A stretch of 64,000 bases of DNA, from positions 248,001-312,000 of the forward strand of contig NZ_PYWA01000001.1 in NCBI RefSeq assembly GCF_003056335.1, given 5' to 3'. Origin of the DNA: Paracoccus indicus (lineage in GTDB: Bacteria > Pseudomonadota > Alphaproteobacteria > Rhodobacterales > Rhodobacteraceae). This document shows positions 1-9,352 of the stretch, piece after piece. The translations under genes were made by a program, and so were the position numbers. A model generated the notes under the pieces. The model saw only the letters and a program-made list of their open reading frames with translations. It did not search any database and was not told where the DNA came from. The stretch's first letter is position 1; each line of letters begins with the position of its first letter.

Positions 1-2258
1 GGCCTGCGGGCCTGTACTTCGCGATCTCGATGAAGCTGCGCGACCCGTCGCATGATGTGACGGTGTTGGAACGCAACCGCGCCAATGATACCTTCGGGTG
101 GGGCGTTGTCCTGTCGGATGATGCGCTGGCCCGGATGGAAAGGAACGACCCGCCATCCACCAAGGCGATCCGCGACAACTTCATCTATTGGGACGACATC
201 GCCGTCATCCGCGACGGACAGCGCGACGTCTCTGGCGGCCACGGCTTTGCGGGCATCGGACGCAAGATGCTGCTGACCCTGCTGCAGGACCGGGCACGAG
301 AGCTGGGCGTCACCATGCAGTTCCAAACCGAGTTCGGCCCCGCCGAAAGCTATCGCCGCGATTACGACCTGGTGGTGGCCGCCGACGGGCTGAACAGCCG
401 GGTGCGGGCGGAATATGTTCAGACCTTCCGCCCCAACATCGACATGCGCCTGTGCAAGTTCATTTGGCTGGGCACGCATCAGAAATTCGACGACGCCTTC
501 ACCTTCATCTTCGAGAAGACGCCGCATGGCTGGATGTGGGCGCATGTCTATTCCTTCGACGCGGACACCGCGACCTTCATCGTCGAATGCAGCCAGGACA
601 CATGGGACGGCTTCGGTTTCGAAGCCATGACCAAGGAAGACATCGTCGAGACCTGCCGCGCGGTCTTTGCCGACCATCTGGGCGGTCACAAGCTGATGTC
701 GAATGCCGAACATCTGCGCGGCTCGGCGGTGTGGATGAACTTTCCCCGTGTCATCTGCGACCGCTGGTATCATGAAAACGTGGTGCTGATGGGGGATGCG
801 GCGGCGACGGGGCATTTCTCGATCGGGTCGGGGACGCGGCTGGCCCTGGACAGCGCCATCGCGCTGGCCGATTACCTGCACAGCGAAGCGACCTTGGAAG
901 CCGCCTTCCAACGCTATCAGGACGAACGCCGGGTCGAGGTGCTGCGCCTGCAATCCGCCGCCCGCAACAGCCTGGAATGGTTCGAGGAGGTCGAGCGCTA
1001 CTTCGACCTGCACTCGATCCAGTTCACCTATTCCCTGCTGACCCGCAGCCAGCGCATCAGCCACGAAAACCTGCGCCTGCGCGACCCTGATTGGGTCCGC
1101 CGGGCCGAGGATTGGTTTCAGCAGCAGGCCGGTGGCCAGCCCGGCCGCGCGCCGATCTTCGCCCCCTTCCGCCTGCGCGACATGGAACTGAAGAACCGCA
1201 TCGTCGTGTCCCCCATGGCGCAATACAAGGCGCAGGACGGCTACCCGACCGACTGGCACCTGGTCCATTACGGCGAACGCGCCAAGGGCGGCGCGGGGCT
1301 GGTCTATACCGAGATGACCTGCATCAGCGCCGATGGCCGCATCACGCCGGGCTGTCCCGGCCTCTATGCACCCGAACATCAGGCGGCCTGGACCCGCATC
1401 GTCGATTTCGTGCACCGCGAAACCGAGGCGAAGATCTGCTGTCAGATCGGTCACGCCGGTCGCAAGGGCAGCACGCGCATCGGGTGGGAAGGCATGGACA
1501 AGCCTTTGGACAGCGGCAACTGGCCGCTGATCTCGGCCTCGGCACTGCCTTGGTCCGACGGCAATGCCACACCGCGCGAAATGACGCAGCATGACATGGA
1601 CGTCGTGCGCGGACAGTTCGTGGGTGCGACCCATATGGCCGATGCGGCGGGCTTCGACATGATCGAACTGCACGCGGCCCATGGCTATCTGGTCAGCAGC
1701 TTCCTGTCCCCGGTGTCGAACCGGCGCAGCGACGACTATGGCGGCAGCCTGGAAAACCGCCTGCGCTGGCCCTTGCAGGTGCTGACCGCGATGCGCGCCG
1801 CATGGCCGCAGGACAAGCCGCTGGCGGTGCGCATCTCGGCCACGGATTGGACCGATGACGGCATCACCCCGGAGGAGGCCGTGGCCATCGCCCGCGCCTT
1901 CCATGACGCGGGGGCCGATATCATCGACGTGTCGGCAGGGCAGACCACGCCGGACGCGAAGCCCGTCTATGGCCGGATGTTCCAGACGCCGTTTTCCGAC
2001 CGCATCCGCAACCAGGCGGGCATCGCCACCATGGCCGTCGGCAATATCACCGAGGCCGATCAGGCGAACTCGATCCTGATGGCGGGGCGGGCCGATCTGG
2101 TCTGCCTGGCGCGCCCGCATCTGGCTGATCCCTATTGGACGCTGCATGCGGCGACGGCGCTTGGCGACACGGGCACCGCATGGCCCCTGCCCTATCTGGC
2201 AGGCGCAGACCAGGCCCGCCGCCTTGCCCAGAAACAATCCGAGGAGATCCGCGCATGA
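1..2258 (+). CDS. 2-aminobenzoyl-CoA (salicylyl-CoA 5-hydroxylase-type) monooxygenase/reductase, 5' partial
   Basis: The reading frame is open from the first bases, and codons before the first ATG (30) encode a flavin-binding PAGLYFAI stretch, so the true start lies outside the window. The N-terminal ~370 residues form a class A FAD monooxygenase, with a [21 protein letters not shown] motif around residue 260. The C-terminal ~370 residues are an Old-Yellow-Enzyme-like flavin oxidoreductase ([19 protein letters not shown] start, HAAHGYL active-site region). This two-domain architecture is typical of 2-aminobenzoyl-CoA monooxygenase/reductase and of proteins annotated as bifunctional salicylyl-CoA 5-hydroxylase. 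Both hydroxylate and then reduce an aromatic CoA ester. The neighbouring ligase and tryptophan dioxygenase make 2-aminobenzoyl-CoA the more likely substrate; that choice is inference. Confidence 0.88.
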   Translation, partial: PAGLYFAISMKLRDPSHDVTVLERNRANDTFGWGVVLSDDALARMERNDPPSTKAIRDNFIYWDDIAVIRDGQRDVSGGHGFAGIGRKMLLTLLQDRARELGVTMQFQTEFGPAESYRRDYDLVVAADGLNSRVRAEYVQTFRPNIDMRLCKFIWLGTHQKFDDAFTFIFEKTPHGWMWAHVYSFDADTATFIVECSQDTWDGFGFEAMTKEDIVETCRAVFADHLGGHKLMSNAEHLRGSAVWMNFPRVICDRWYHENVVLMGDAAATGHFSIGSGTRLALDSAIALADYLHSEATLEAAFQRYQDERRVEVLRLQSAARNSLEWFEEVERYFDLHSIQFTYSLLTRSQRISHENLRLRDPDWVRRAEDWFQQQAGGQPGRAPIFAPFRLRDMELKNRIVVSPMAQYKAQDGYPTDWHLVHYGERAKGGAGLVYTEMTCISADGRITPGCPGLYAPEHQAAWTRIVDFVHRETEAKICCQIGHAGRKGSTRIGWEGMDKPLDSGNWPLISASALPWSDGNATPREMTQHDMDVVRGQFVGATHMADAAGFDMIELHAAHGYLVSSFLSPVSNRRSDDYGGSLENRLRWPLQVLTAMRAAWPQDKPLAVRISATDWTDDGITPEEAVAIARAFHDAGADIIDVSAGQTTPDAKPVYGRMFQTPFSDRIRNQAGIATMAVGNITEADQANSILMAGRADLVCLARPHLADPYWTLHAATALGDTGTAWPLPYLAGADQARRLAQKQSEEIRA

Positions 2259-2980
2259 GCACCGTCCTGATCACCGGCGGCGGCAGCGGCACGGGCGCCG
2301 ACATGGCCCGCGCCTTCGCCGAACGCGGCCATGACGTCGTCATCACCGGCCGCGACCGGGCGAAACTGGACCGGGTCGCGGGGGGCCGCATCCGCGCCGT
2401 CGCGGGCGATGTCAGCGACCCCGACCAGGTGGCCGAGGTCTTTGCCGCCGCCGGTCCCTGCCAGATCGTCATCGCCAATGCGGGCATCGCCGAGGCCGCG
2501 CCCTTCGGCAAGGTCAGCATGGATCACTGGAACCGGATCATCGCGGTCAACCTGACGGGCGTCTTCCTGACCTTTCAGCAGGGTCTGGCGCAGATGGGTC
2601 CGGGCGGGCGGCTGATTGCCATCTGTTCCATCGCGGGACTGCGCGGGGCCGCCTATGCCGCGCCCTATGCCGCCAGCAAGCATGGGGTGATGGGGCTGGT
2701 GCGGTCCCTGGCCCAAGAGGTCGCCAAGAAAGACATCACCGTCAACGCCGTCTGCCCCGGATATCTGGACACCGAGATGACGCAGCGCAGCATCGAGAAC
2801 GTCATGGCCAAGACCGGGCGCGACCGCGCGGCGGCCATCGCGGGCATCGCGGGACGCAACCCGCAGGGCAAGCTGATCCCGCCCTCCGACGTGACCGCGG
2901 CGGCCTTGTGGCTGGCGCTGGAGGGATCGGGCGCGATGAACGGCCAGGCCATCACCATCGACGGCGGCGAAGGCCCATGA
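2255..2980 (+). CDS. SDR-family oxidoreductase of the anthraniloyl-CoA operon
   Basis: A classical short-chain dehydrogenase of 241 aa. It has a [12 protein letters not shown] nucleotide-binding motif at the N-terminus, NAG ([10 protein letters not shown]), a catalytic Ser in ICSIAG and the YAASK catalytic Tyr/Lys. The start ATG at 2255 overlaps the upstream stop (ATGA). An upstream in-frame ATG at 2135 would add 40 arginine/proline-rich residues inside the preceding gene and is not credible. In this operon it probably acts as an NAD(P)-dependent 3-hydroxyacyl-CoA or alicyclic-ketone dehydrogenase after ring reduction. The exact substrate cannot be read from the sequence. Confidence 0.85.
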   Translation: MSTVLITGGGSGTGADMARAFAERGHDVVITGRDRAKLDRVAGGRIRAVAGDVSDPDQVAEVFAAAGPCQIVIANAGIAEAAPFGKVSMDHWNRIIAVNLTGVFLTFQQGLAQMGPGGRLIAICSIAGLRGAAYAAPYAASKHGVMGLVRSLAQEVAKKDITVNAVCPGYLDTEMTQRSIENVMAKTGRDRAAAIAGIAGRNPQGKLIPPSDVTAAALWLALEGSGAMNGQAITIDGGEGP

Positions 2981-3411
2981 GCGATCTGTCCAAGCAGCGC
3001 CTGAAGACCTGGATCCGCATGCTGGCGGTCACGCGCGGGGCGGAAAACCGGCTGCGCGATTACCTGCGGCGCGAACATGCCACGACCCTGCCGCGTTTCG
3101 ACGTGATGGCGGCACTGTGGCGCTGCCGCGACGGGGTCACGATGTCGGAACTGTCGCGGATGCTGCTGGTCTCGAACGGGAACGCGACGGCGGTGGTCGA
3201 CCGGCTGGAGGCCGACGGCATGGCCCGACGCGAGGCCGAGGATGGCGACCGCCGCCGAATCCGCGTCCGCCTGACCCCCGAGGGCCTGGCAGCCTTTGAA
3301 ACCATGGCCAAGGGCCACGAGGCCGAGGTCGATGCCATTCTGGCCAATCTGGATCAGGCCGATCTGGACAGCATGCGCGCGATCCTGTCCCGCGCCGGAG
3401 GAACCCCATGA
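2977..3411 (+). CDS. MarR-family transcriptional regulator
   Basis: A 144-residue winged-helix protein. The DNA-binding region contains [22 protein letters not shown] (recognition helix) and a wing with [16 protein letters not shown], the DxRxxxVxLT signature of MarR proteins. The start at 2977 overlaps the SDR stop (ATGA), and its own stop overlaps the next start, so it is translationally embedded in the catabolic operon. Related degradation operons for aromatic CoA esters often carry a MarR repressor released by an aryl-CoA intermediate. A role as local autoregulator responding to 2-aminobenzoyl-CoA is therefore plausible but inferred. Confidence 0.88.
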   Translation: MSDLSKQRLKTWIRMLAVTRGAENRLRDYLRREHATTLPRFDVMAALWRCRDGVTMSELSRMLLVSNGNATAVVDRLEADGMARREAEDGDRRRIRVRLTPEGLAAFETMAKGHEAEVDAILANLDQADLDSMRAILSRAGGTP

Positions 3412-4220
3412 CCCCCGTGACGATGGCCGACCGCAGCCCGCGGCATTTCCTGTGGCAGGTGACCGACCGCATCGGCGTGATCCGCCTGAACCGCCCCGAG
3501 CGGAAGAACCCGCTGACCTTCGACAGCTATGCCGAACTGGCTGCCCATTTCCGCGACCTGGCCCATGCAGACGACGTGGACGTCGTGGTGATCGCCAGCA
3601 ATGGTGGCAATTTCTGTTCGGGCGGCGATGTGCACGAGATCATCGGCCCGCTGGTCGGCATGGAGATGCCGCAGCTGTTGGCCTTTACCCGCATGACCGG
3701 CGAGTTGGTCAAGGCGATGATCCATTGCAACAAGCCCGTCATCGCCGCCGTCGAGGGGATCTGCGTGGGCGCAGGTGCCATCATGGCGATGGCATCGGAC
3801 CTGCGGCTGGCCGCGCCCTCGGCCAAGGCGGCCTTCCTGTTCACCAAGGTCGGGCTGGCCGGCTGCGACATGGGCGCCTGCGCGATGCTGCCCCGCATCG
3901 TGGGCCAGGGGCGGGCGGCGGAACTGCTCTATACCGGCCGCGTCCTGCGCGCCGAGGAAGGCGAACGTTGGGGGTTCTGGAACAGCCTGCACGATGATGT
4001 GGAAAGCGCGGCGATGGGCTTGGCGCGGCAGATCGCCCTCGGGCCGGTCTGGGCGCATGGCATCACCAAGACCCAGCTGAACCAGGAATGGAACATGGGT
4101 CTGGACCAGGCGATCGAAGCCGAGGCGCAGGCACAGGCCATCTGCATGAAGACCCGCGATTTCGAGCGCGCCTATCACGCCTTCGTCGCCAAGGAGACGC
4201 CGGTGTTCGAAGGAAACTGA
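3408..4220 (+). CDS. Enoyl-CoA hydratase/isomerase family protein
   Basis: A crotonase-fold protein of 270 aa. It has the oxyanion-hole segments [14 protein letters not shown] (around residue 66) and [21 protein letters not shown] (around 118), followed by [22 protein letters not shown]. At the position where the E. coli/rat hydratase has its second catalytic Glu the sequence reads LAGCDMGA, so the chemistry may differ from simple hydration. Ring hydrolysis or isomerisation is possible. The start overlaps the MarR stop (ATGA). It presumably processes the cyclic or ring-opened CoA ester made by the upstream flavoenzyme. Confidence 0.87.
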   Translation: MTPVTMADRSPRHFLWQVTDRIGVIRLNRPERKNPLTFDSYAELAAHFRDLAHADDVDVVVIASNGGNFCSGGDVHEIIGPLVGMEMPQLLAFTRMTGELVKAMIHCNKPVIAAVEGICVGAGAIMAMASDLRLAAPSAKAAFLFTKVGLAGCDMGACAMLPRIVGQGRAAELLYTGRVLRAEEGERWGFWNSLHDDVESAAMGLARQIALGPVWAHGITKTQLNQEWNMGLDQAIEAEAQAQAICMKTRDFERAYHAFVAKETPVFEGN

Positions 4221-4225
4221 CAGCC

Positions 4226-4265
4226 CGGGGGCGCTTCGCCCCCCGGACCCCCGAGGGTATTTGGG
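4226..4265 (+). repeat. GC-rich palindromic repeat, copy 1
   Basis: A ~40-bp element between the hydratase and acyl-CoA dehydrogenase genes. It has a G5CG / CGC5 hairpin (4227-4233 with 4237-4243), then GGACCCCCGAGGGTATTTGGG. Nearly the same sequence occurs at 45663-45703, and a diverged inverted copy lies at 11029-11070. There is no T-tract, and the next gene starts 12 bp downstream, so it probably does not terminate the operon. Confidence 0.8.
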
Positions 4266-4277
4266 ACAACAGAGAAG

Positions 4278-5408
4278 ATGGATCGCAGCTTTCTGGACTG
4301 GCCGTTTTTCGAGGATCGCCACCGTGTGCTGGCGGCAGAGCTTGAGGCATGGTGCAACGCGCATCTGCCCGTCGATCACGACGACGTGGATGCCGCCTGT
4401 CGCGGGTTGGTCGCGGAATTGGGGCGGGGCGGCTGGCTGCGCCATTCGGGTGGTGACGCACTGGACATCCGGGCGCTGTGCATCATCCGCGAGACCTTGG
4501 CGCGTCATGACGGGCTGGCGGATTTCGCCTTTGCCATGCAGGGGCTGGGCATGGGGGCCGTTACGCTGTTTGGTAATGGCAGGCAACGGGCGTGGCTGGA
4601 CCGGACGCGGGCGGGTGACGCCATTTCGGCATTTGCGCTGACCGAACCGGGATCGGGGTCGGACGTGGCGCGGACCGCCACCACGGCGCGGCGCGAGGGC
4701 GATGGCTGGGTGTTGGAGGGCGAGAAGACCTATATCTCGAACGGGGGGATCGCGGATCTTTACGTCATCATCGCGCGGACCGGCGAAGGCGATGGGGCGC
4801 GCGGATTGTCGGCCTTTCTGCTGCCCGCCGACACGCCGGGGCTGGAGGTCGTCAGCCGGATCGAGGTGATGGCGCCTCATCCGCTGGCGCATCTGCGTTT
4901 GACGCAGGTTCGGCTGCCCGGCGATGCGATGATCGGCCAGGCGGGACAAGGGTTCCGCATCGCCATGACCGTTCTGGACCATTTCCGTCCGACCGTCGGC
5001 GCCGCCGCCTTGGGCTTTGCCCGCCGTGCGCTGGACGAATCGCTGGCCCGCGTCCGCGAACGCCAACTGTTCGGTGCGCCGATGTCGGATCTGCAGATGG
5101 TCCAAGGGCATCTGGCCGATATGGCGCTGAAGATCGATGCCGCCGCCCTGCTGGTCTATCGCGCCGCATGGGCCAAGGATCAGGGTGCAGCCCGCATCAC
5201 GCGCGAAGCCGCCATGGCCAAGCTTTATGCGACCGAGGCCGCCCAGCAGGTCATCGATCAGGCCGTGCAGCTGTTCGGCGGCGACGGCGTGCGGGTCGGC
5301 ATGCCGGTCGAGAGCCTCTATCGCGAAATCCGTGCCTTGCGCATCTATGAAGGGGCCAGCGACGTGCAGAAGCTGATCATCGCCCGCAGCGTGTTGGAGG
5401 CTCCATGA
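4278..5408 (+). CDS. Acyl-CoA dehydrogenase family protein
   Basis: A 376-residue flavoprotein with the acyl-CoA dehydrogenase layout. It has an alpha-helical N-domain, the middle-domain motif [16 protein letters not shown] (signature 1), [18 protein letters not shown], and a C-terminal domain with [39 protein letters not shown]. That last region contains the substrate/FAD contacts and the usual family signature 2. The start ATG follows AGAGAAG immediately after the palindromic repeat. It likely oxidises an acyl- or cyclohexenoyl-CoA intermediate of anthranilate breakdown, passing electrons to ETF. The stop overlaps the thioesterase start. Confidence 0.88.
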   Translation: MDRSFLDWPFFEDRHRVLAAELEAWCNAHLPVDHDDVDAACRGLVAELGRGGWLRHSGGDALDIRALCIIRETLARHDGLADFAFAMQGLGMGAVTLFGNGRQRAWLDRTRAGDAISAFALTEPGSGSDVARTATTARREGDGWVLEGEKTYISNGGIADLYVIIARTGEGDGARGLSAFLLPADTPGLEVVSRIEVMAPHPLAHLRLTQVRLPGDAMIGQAGQGFRIAMTVLDHFRPTVGAAALGFARRALDESLARVRERQLFGAPMSDLQMVQGHLADMALKIDAAALLVYRAAWAKDQGAARITREAAMAKLYATEAAQQVIDQAVQLFGGDGVRVGMPVESLYREIRALRIYEGASDVQKLIIARSVLEAP

Positions 5409-5794
5409 TCTATTCCCGCACCATCGCCATCGAGTTCTGCCACTGCGATCCGGCGGGCATCGTCTTCTACCCCCGCTATGCGGAAATGGTGAACCACATG
5501 GTCGAGAACTTCTTTCTTGAGGTGGTCGGCCATGGCTTCGGCCCGATGATGGCGGCGGGACAGGGCATGCCGACGGTCAGCCTGCAGATGGATTTCAAGA
5601 AGCCCTCCCGCCTTGGGGACCGCATCCGGTGGGATCTGCAGGTCGTCCATCTGGGCACCAGCAGTGCCCGTTTCCTGATCCGCGCCGAAGACCGGCTGGA
5701 GGCGCGCAGCACCGTCGTCTGGATGGCGCGCGATTTCACCCCGTCGCCCTGGCCCGGTGAATTCCGCACCACGCTGGAGACCTATCATGCATGA
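5405..5794 (+). CDS. Hot-dog fold acyl-CoA thioesterase (4-hydroxybenzoyl-CoA thioesterase-like)
   Basis: A 129-residue single hot-dog domain. The [12 protein letters not shown] segment near residue 17 is the active-site motif of the 4-hydroxybenzoyl-CoA thioesterase family (catalytic Asp plus backbone oxyanion). The start overlaps the dehydrogenase stop (ATGA). In an aryl-CoA catabolic operon such enzymes usually recycle CoA from stalled or misprimed thioesters rather than carry main flux; that role is inferred here. Confidence 0.86.
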   Translation: MIYSRTIAIEFCHCDPAGIVFYPRYAEMVNHMVENFFLEVVGHGFGPMMAAGQGMPTVSLQMDFKKPSRLGDRIRWDLQVVHLGTSSARFLIRAEDRLEARSTVVWMARDFTPSPWPGEFRTTLETYHA

Positions 5795-6182
5795 ACCGCT
5801 GCATCCCGCGCATTGGAAGCGCGCCGTCGGATATGCCAATGGCATCATGGCCCGCGGGCGGACGATCTATACCGGCGGGCTGGTGGGTTGGGATGCCGAT
5901 CAGCAGTTCCGAACCGATGATTTTGCGGGCCAAGTCCGGCAGGTGCTTGAAAACATCGTCGCGGTTTTGGCCGAAGGCGGCGCGGGGCCCGAACACCTGG
6001 TGCGCCTGACCTGGTACGTCACCGACAAGCATGAATACCTGGGCGCCCTGCGCGAGGTCGGCGCCGCCTATCGCGACGTCATCGGCCGCCACTATCCGGC
6101 CATGGCGCTGGTCCAGGTCGTGGCCCTGGTCGAGGATCGCGCCAAGGTCGAGATCGAGGCCACCGCCGTCATTCCGGACTGA
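5787..6182 (+). CDS. RidA/YjgF-family (enamine/imine deaminase-like) protein
   Basis: A 131-residue RidA-family protein beginning [20 protein letters not shown]; the ATG at 5787 overlaps the thioesterase end by 8 bp. Features include GRTIYTGGLVGWD (residues ~24-36), a central QVRQVLENIVAVLAEGGAGPEHLVRLTWYVTD and the C-terminal ALVQVVALVEDRAKVEIEATAVI strand. The family arginine at the usual RxQ position is not obvious, as the sequence reads ALVQVVALVEDRA, so it belongs to an Rid subgroup rather than archetypal RidA. It may hydrolyse the amino-cyclohexene (enamine) product of the flavoenzyme; see findings. Confidence 0.84.
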   Translation: MHEPLHPAHWKRAVGYANGIMARGRTIYTGGLVGWDADQQFRTDDFAGQVRQVLENIVAVLAEGGAGPEHLVRLTWYVTDKHEYLGALREVGAAYRDVIGRHYPAMALVQVVALVEDRAKVEIEATAVIPD

Positions 6183-6198
6183 AACCTGGGGGATCACC

Positions 6199-7818
6199 AT
6201 GCCAGCATTGGGACCAAGCGGACATCAGGACAGCTTCACGCGCGACCACCTGCCGCCCGCCGCGGCCTGGCCCGTGATCGACCTGTCGGGATACGATTAT
6301 CCCGACTGGCTGAACGTCGGGGCCGAACTGACCGACCGCATGGTCGAACGCGGCTTTGGCGACCGGATCGCACTGGTCGGTAACGGGCGGGCGCGCACCT
6401 ACAAGGAGCTGTCGGACTGGACCAACCGCCTGGCCCATGCGCTGGTCGGCGACTACGGCGTCAGGCCCGGCAACCGCGTGCTGATCCGGTCGGCCAACAA
6501 CCCCGCGATGGTCGCCTGTTGGCTGGCCGCGACCAAGGCGGGCGCGGTGGTGGTGAACACCATGCCCATGCTGCGCGCCAAGGAGTTGGGCCAGATCGTC
6601 GACAAGGCGCAGGTGGAATTCGCACTGTGCGACACCCGCCTGATGGAGGAGCTGGTCACGACCGCCAAGGCCTCATCCGTGCTGAACACGGTGATCGGCT
6701 TCGACGGCACTGCCAATCACGACGCCGAACTGGACCGTGCGGCCCTGACCAAGCCGGTGCGTTTCGACGCCGTCCGCACGGGCCGCGACGACGTGGCGCT
6801 GCTGGGCATGACCTCGGGGTCGACGGGCGAACCCAAGGCCACCATGCATTTCCACCGCGACCTGCTGATCATCGCCGATGGTTACGCGCGCGAGGTTCTG
6901 GGCGTCACCCCCGACGACATCTTCGTGGGCAGCCCGCCCCTGGCCTTCACCTTCGGCCTGGGCGGTCTGGCGGTGTTTCCGCTGCGCTTCGGGGCCAGCG
7001 CGGTGCTGCTGGAAAACGCCTCGCCGCCGAACATGGTCCAGATCATCCAGGATCACCGCGCCACCATCTGCTTCACCGCGCCGACCGCCTATCGGGTCAT
7101 GCTGCGGGCAATGGATCAGGGGGCCGATCTGTCCAGCCTGCGCGTCGCCGTCAGCGCGGGCGAGACCCTGCCTGCCCCCGTCTGGCAGGATTGGCACGAC
7201 CGCACCGGCAAGCCCATGCTGGACGGCATCGGCGCGACCGAGATGCTGCACATCTTCCTGACCAACCGCCTGGACGACAGCCATCCCGGCTGCACGGGCC
7301 GCCCCGTCCAAGGCTATCGCGCCCGCATCATCGGCGATGACGGCGCCGAGGTTCCGCGGGGCGAGATGGGCCGCCTGGCCGTCATCGGCCCGACCGGCTG
7401 TCGATACCTGGACGACCCGCGGCAGGGCGACTATGTGCTGGACGGCTGGAACCTGACGGGCGACACCTTCTGGCAGGATGACGACGGGCGCTTTCATTTC
7501 GCCGCGCGCTGCGACGACATCATCGTCTCGGCGGGCTACAACATCGCCGGTCCCGATGTCGAAGCGGCGCTGCTGTCCCACCCCGACGTGTCCGAATGTG
7601 CGGTGATCGGCATTCCCGACCCCGATCGCGGCCAGATCGTGCAGGCCCACGTGGTGCTGAGCCAAGGCGTCGCCGCCGATCAGGCCACGGTCGAACGGTT
7701 GCAGCGCCACGTCAAGGACAGCATCGCCCCCTTCAAATACCCGCGCAGCGTGGTTTTCTGCGACGCGCTGCCCAAGACCCAGACCGGCAAGATCCAACGA
7801 TTCAGGCTGAAGCAATGA
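6199..7818 (+). CDS. 2-aminobenzoate-CoA ligase (benzoate-CoA ligase family)
   Basis: A 539-residue acyl-adenylate-forming enzyme. It has the ATP-binding P-loop [20 protein letters not shown] (around residue 200), [12 protein letters not shown] (A5), the adenylate-binding Asp in [13 protein letters not shown], hinge [22 protein letters not shown], and C-terminal catalytic Lys in [11 protein letters not shown]. The fold and N-terminal region match benzoate/2-aminobenzoate-CoA ligases. It should activate anthranilate, released from kynurenine, to 2-aminobenzoyl-CoA with ATP and CoA. The start at 6199 follows GGGGGAT; upstream in-frame ATGs lie inside the RidA gene. The stop overlaps kynA. Confidence 0.88.
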   Translation: MPALGPSGHQDSFTRDHLPPAAAWPVIDLSGYDYPDWLNVGAELTDRMVERGFGDRIALVGNGRARTYKELSDWTNRLAHALVGDYGVRPGNRVLIRSANNPAMVACWLAATKAGAVVVNTMPMLRAKELGQIVDKAQVEFALCDTRLMEELVTTAKASSVLNTVIGFDGTANHDAELDRAALTKPVRFDAVRTGRDDVALLGMTSGSTGEPKATMHFHRDLLIIADGYAREVLGVTPDDIFVGSPPLAFTFGLGGLAVFPLRFGASAVLLENASPPNMVQIIQDHRATICFTAPTAYRVMLRAMDQGADLSSLRVAVSAGETLPAPVWQDWHDRTGKPMLDGIGATEMLHIFLTNRLDDSHPGCTGRPVQGYRARIIGDDGAEVPRGEMGRLAVIGPTGCRYLDDPRQGDYVLDGWNLTGDTFWQDDDGRFHFAARCDDIIVSAGYNIAGPDVEAALLSHPDVSECAVIGIPDPDRGQIVQAHVVLSQGVAADQATVERLQRHVKDSIAPFKYPRSVVFCDALPKTQTGKIQRFRLKQ

Positions 7819-8636
7819 CCTATGATCCCGCGTCCGACGGCGCACGCATGTCCTTTGACGGGCGCATGTCCTATGGAGACTATCTGGGGTTGGACGACAT
7901 CCTCTCTGCCCAGCATCCGCGTTCGGACGCCCATGACGAGATGCTGTTCATCATCCAGCACCAGACCAGCGAGCTTTGGATGAAGCTGGCCCTGCATGAA
8001 ATGTCCGCCGCCCGTGCCAGCATCGCTGCGGGCGACCTGCGTCCCGCCTTCAAGATGCTGTCGCGCGTGTCGCGGATCATGGAACAGCTGAACAGCGCGT
8101 GGGACGTGCTGCGCACCATGACGCCCAGTGAATACACCGAATTCCGCCCCTCGCTGGTGGAAAGCAGCGGCTTTCAGTCCTTCCAGTACCGGATGATCGA
8201 ATTCGTGGCCGGGAACCGCAACATGGCGATGATCGGCCCGCATGAACACCGCCCCGAACTGGCGCAGGCGCTGCGCGCCGAGGCCGCGCAACCCTCGCTT
8301 TACGATCACGTGCTGGACCGGCTGCGCGCGGCGGGCTTCGACGTCGCCGCACGCAGCGAACTGGACCGCCCCCATCAGCCCGACCCCGCCGCCCGCGCCG
8401 CATGGGCGCAGGTCTATCGCGACCCGGGCCGCTACTGGGAGCTTTACGAGCTGGCCGAGAAACTGGTCGATTTCGAGGATTACTTCCGCCGCTGGCGTTT
8501 CAACCATGTCACCACGGTCGAACGGGTCATCGGCTTCAAGCGCGGATCGGGGGGCACATCGGGCGTCAGCTATCTGCGGCGGATGCTGGACGTGGTGCTT
8601 TATCCCGACCTGTGGGAATTGCGGACCGAGCTTTAG
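7815..8636 (+). CDS. kynA: Tryptophan 2,3-dioxygenase
   Basis: A 273-residue homotetrameric-type haem dioxygenase catalysing L-tryptophan + O2 to N-formylkynurenine. Diagnostic segments are [27 protein letters not shown] (His49 near the substrate indole), [13 protein letters not shown], the haem ligand His231 in [13 protein letters not shown], and [12 protein letters not shown]. Bacterial length is normal. The ATG at 7815 overlaps the ligase stop (ATGA), placing tryptophan ring opening in one transcript with anthranilate activation. Kynurenine formamidase and kynureninase are not in the window. Confidence 0.96.
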   Translation: MTYDPASDGARMSFDGRMSYGDYLGLDDILSAQHPRSDAHDEMLFIIQHQTSELWMKLALHEMSAARASIAAGDLRPAFKMLSRVSRIMEQLNSAWDVLRTMTPSEYTEFRPSLVESSGFQSFQYRMIEFVAGNRNMAMIGPHEHRPELAQALRAEAAQPSLYDHVLDRLRAAGFDVAARSELDRPHQPDPAARAAWAQVYRDPGRYWELYELAEKLVDFEDYFRRWRFNHVTTVERVIGFKRGSGGTSGVSYLRRMLDVVLYPDLWELRTEL

Positions 8637-9352
8637 TCCCGCCCGTAATAGGCATAGCTGCCCACCACCGAAAACCCCAGGGCCTCATAGGTCGCCTGCG
8701 CCACCGCGTTGGCGCGGCTGACCGCCAACCCGATGCGGGTCGCGCCCTGTTCCGCGGCCCAGAAGGCCGCCTGCCGCATCATCCAGCCGGCAAGGCCCTT
8801 GCGGCGGAAGGGGGGCAGAACCTCGACCCCGTGGACCATGGCCACCGACCCATGCGCCGCCACGAAGGCGCTGCCCGCCGCGCGGTCCTGGATGCGGCCC
8901 AAGATGGCGGCCTTGGGCTGGGCCACGCGGTCCATGACCGCCTGCCGCGCCGGATTGATATTGCCCGCCCCCCAGATCTGCCGCTGGATCGCCATGGGCG
9001 GCCAGAGCGCGAAAGTGGTGACAGGTGGCAGCGCACGGTCGGTCAGGGATGCCATGGGGGCGGACATGACCAGGGTCGGGATCTCGATTGCGAAACCACG
9101 GGCGGTCAGTTCGTCGATCAGGTCGCGGTCGTCGTCCCAGGCGCGGAACAGCGGGCGCTGACCCCATGCGGCATGCTGGGTGCAGGCGGCGTCCAGATCG
9201 CCGGGCGTCCAGGGGCCATCGGCCATCCCCGAACTGACGCGCCCTCCGGCCCCAAGCCCCCGCCCTACGACGAACCCACCGCAGCGGGTTGTTTCGGTGG
9301 CTGGCCAGGTGGCCTCGAAGGCGCGGGCCAGATCGGCGTCGGGCCGTGCCAT
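8633..9352 (-). CDS. GNAT-family N-acetyltransferase
   Basis: A 239-residue protein with a C-terminal GNAT domain. It shows [27 protein letters not shown], the acetyl-CoA-binding R/QxxGxA loop of the family, then [33 protein letters not shown], the closing beta-alpha-beta with Asn/Tyr. The N-terminal ~110 residues are a second, degenerate domain. The start ATG at 9352 sits on the preceding gene's stop (TAATG, 1-nt overlap). Its stop overlaps the convergent kynA stop by 4 bp. Substrate unknown. Confidence 0.85.
   Translation of the reverse strand: MARPDADLARAFEATWPATETTRCGGFVVGRGLGAGGRVSSGMADGPWTPGDLDAACTQHAAWGQRPLFRAWDDDRDLIDELTARGFAIEIPTLVMSAPMASLTDRALPPVTTFALWPPMAIQRQIWGAGNINPARQAVMDRVAQPKAAILGRIQDRAAGSAFVAAHGSVAMVHGVEVLPPFRRKGLAGWMMRQAAFWAAEQGATRIGLAVSRANAVAQATYEALGFSVVGSYAYYGRD

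Noticed and set aside
2135..2254. Upstream extension of the SDR to an earlier ATG
   Set aside because: The added 40 residues are Arg/Pro-rich, lie inside the preceding enzyme and precede the canonical SDR N-terminus. The ATGA overlap start is far better.
4226..4265. Palindrome after the hydratase gene as a rho-independent terminator
   Set aside because: No T-run follows, the downstream gene belongs to the same pathway and starts 12 bp later, and the same sequence is translated within queG.
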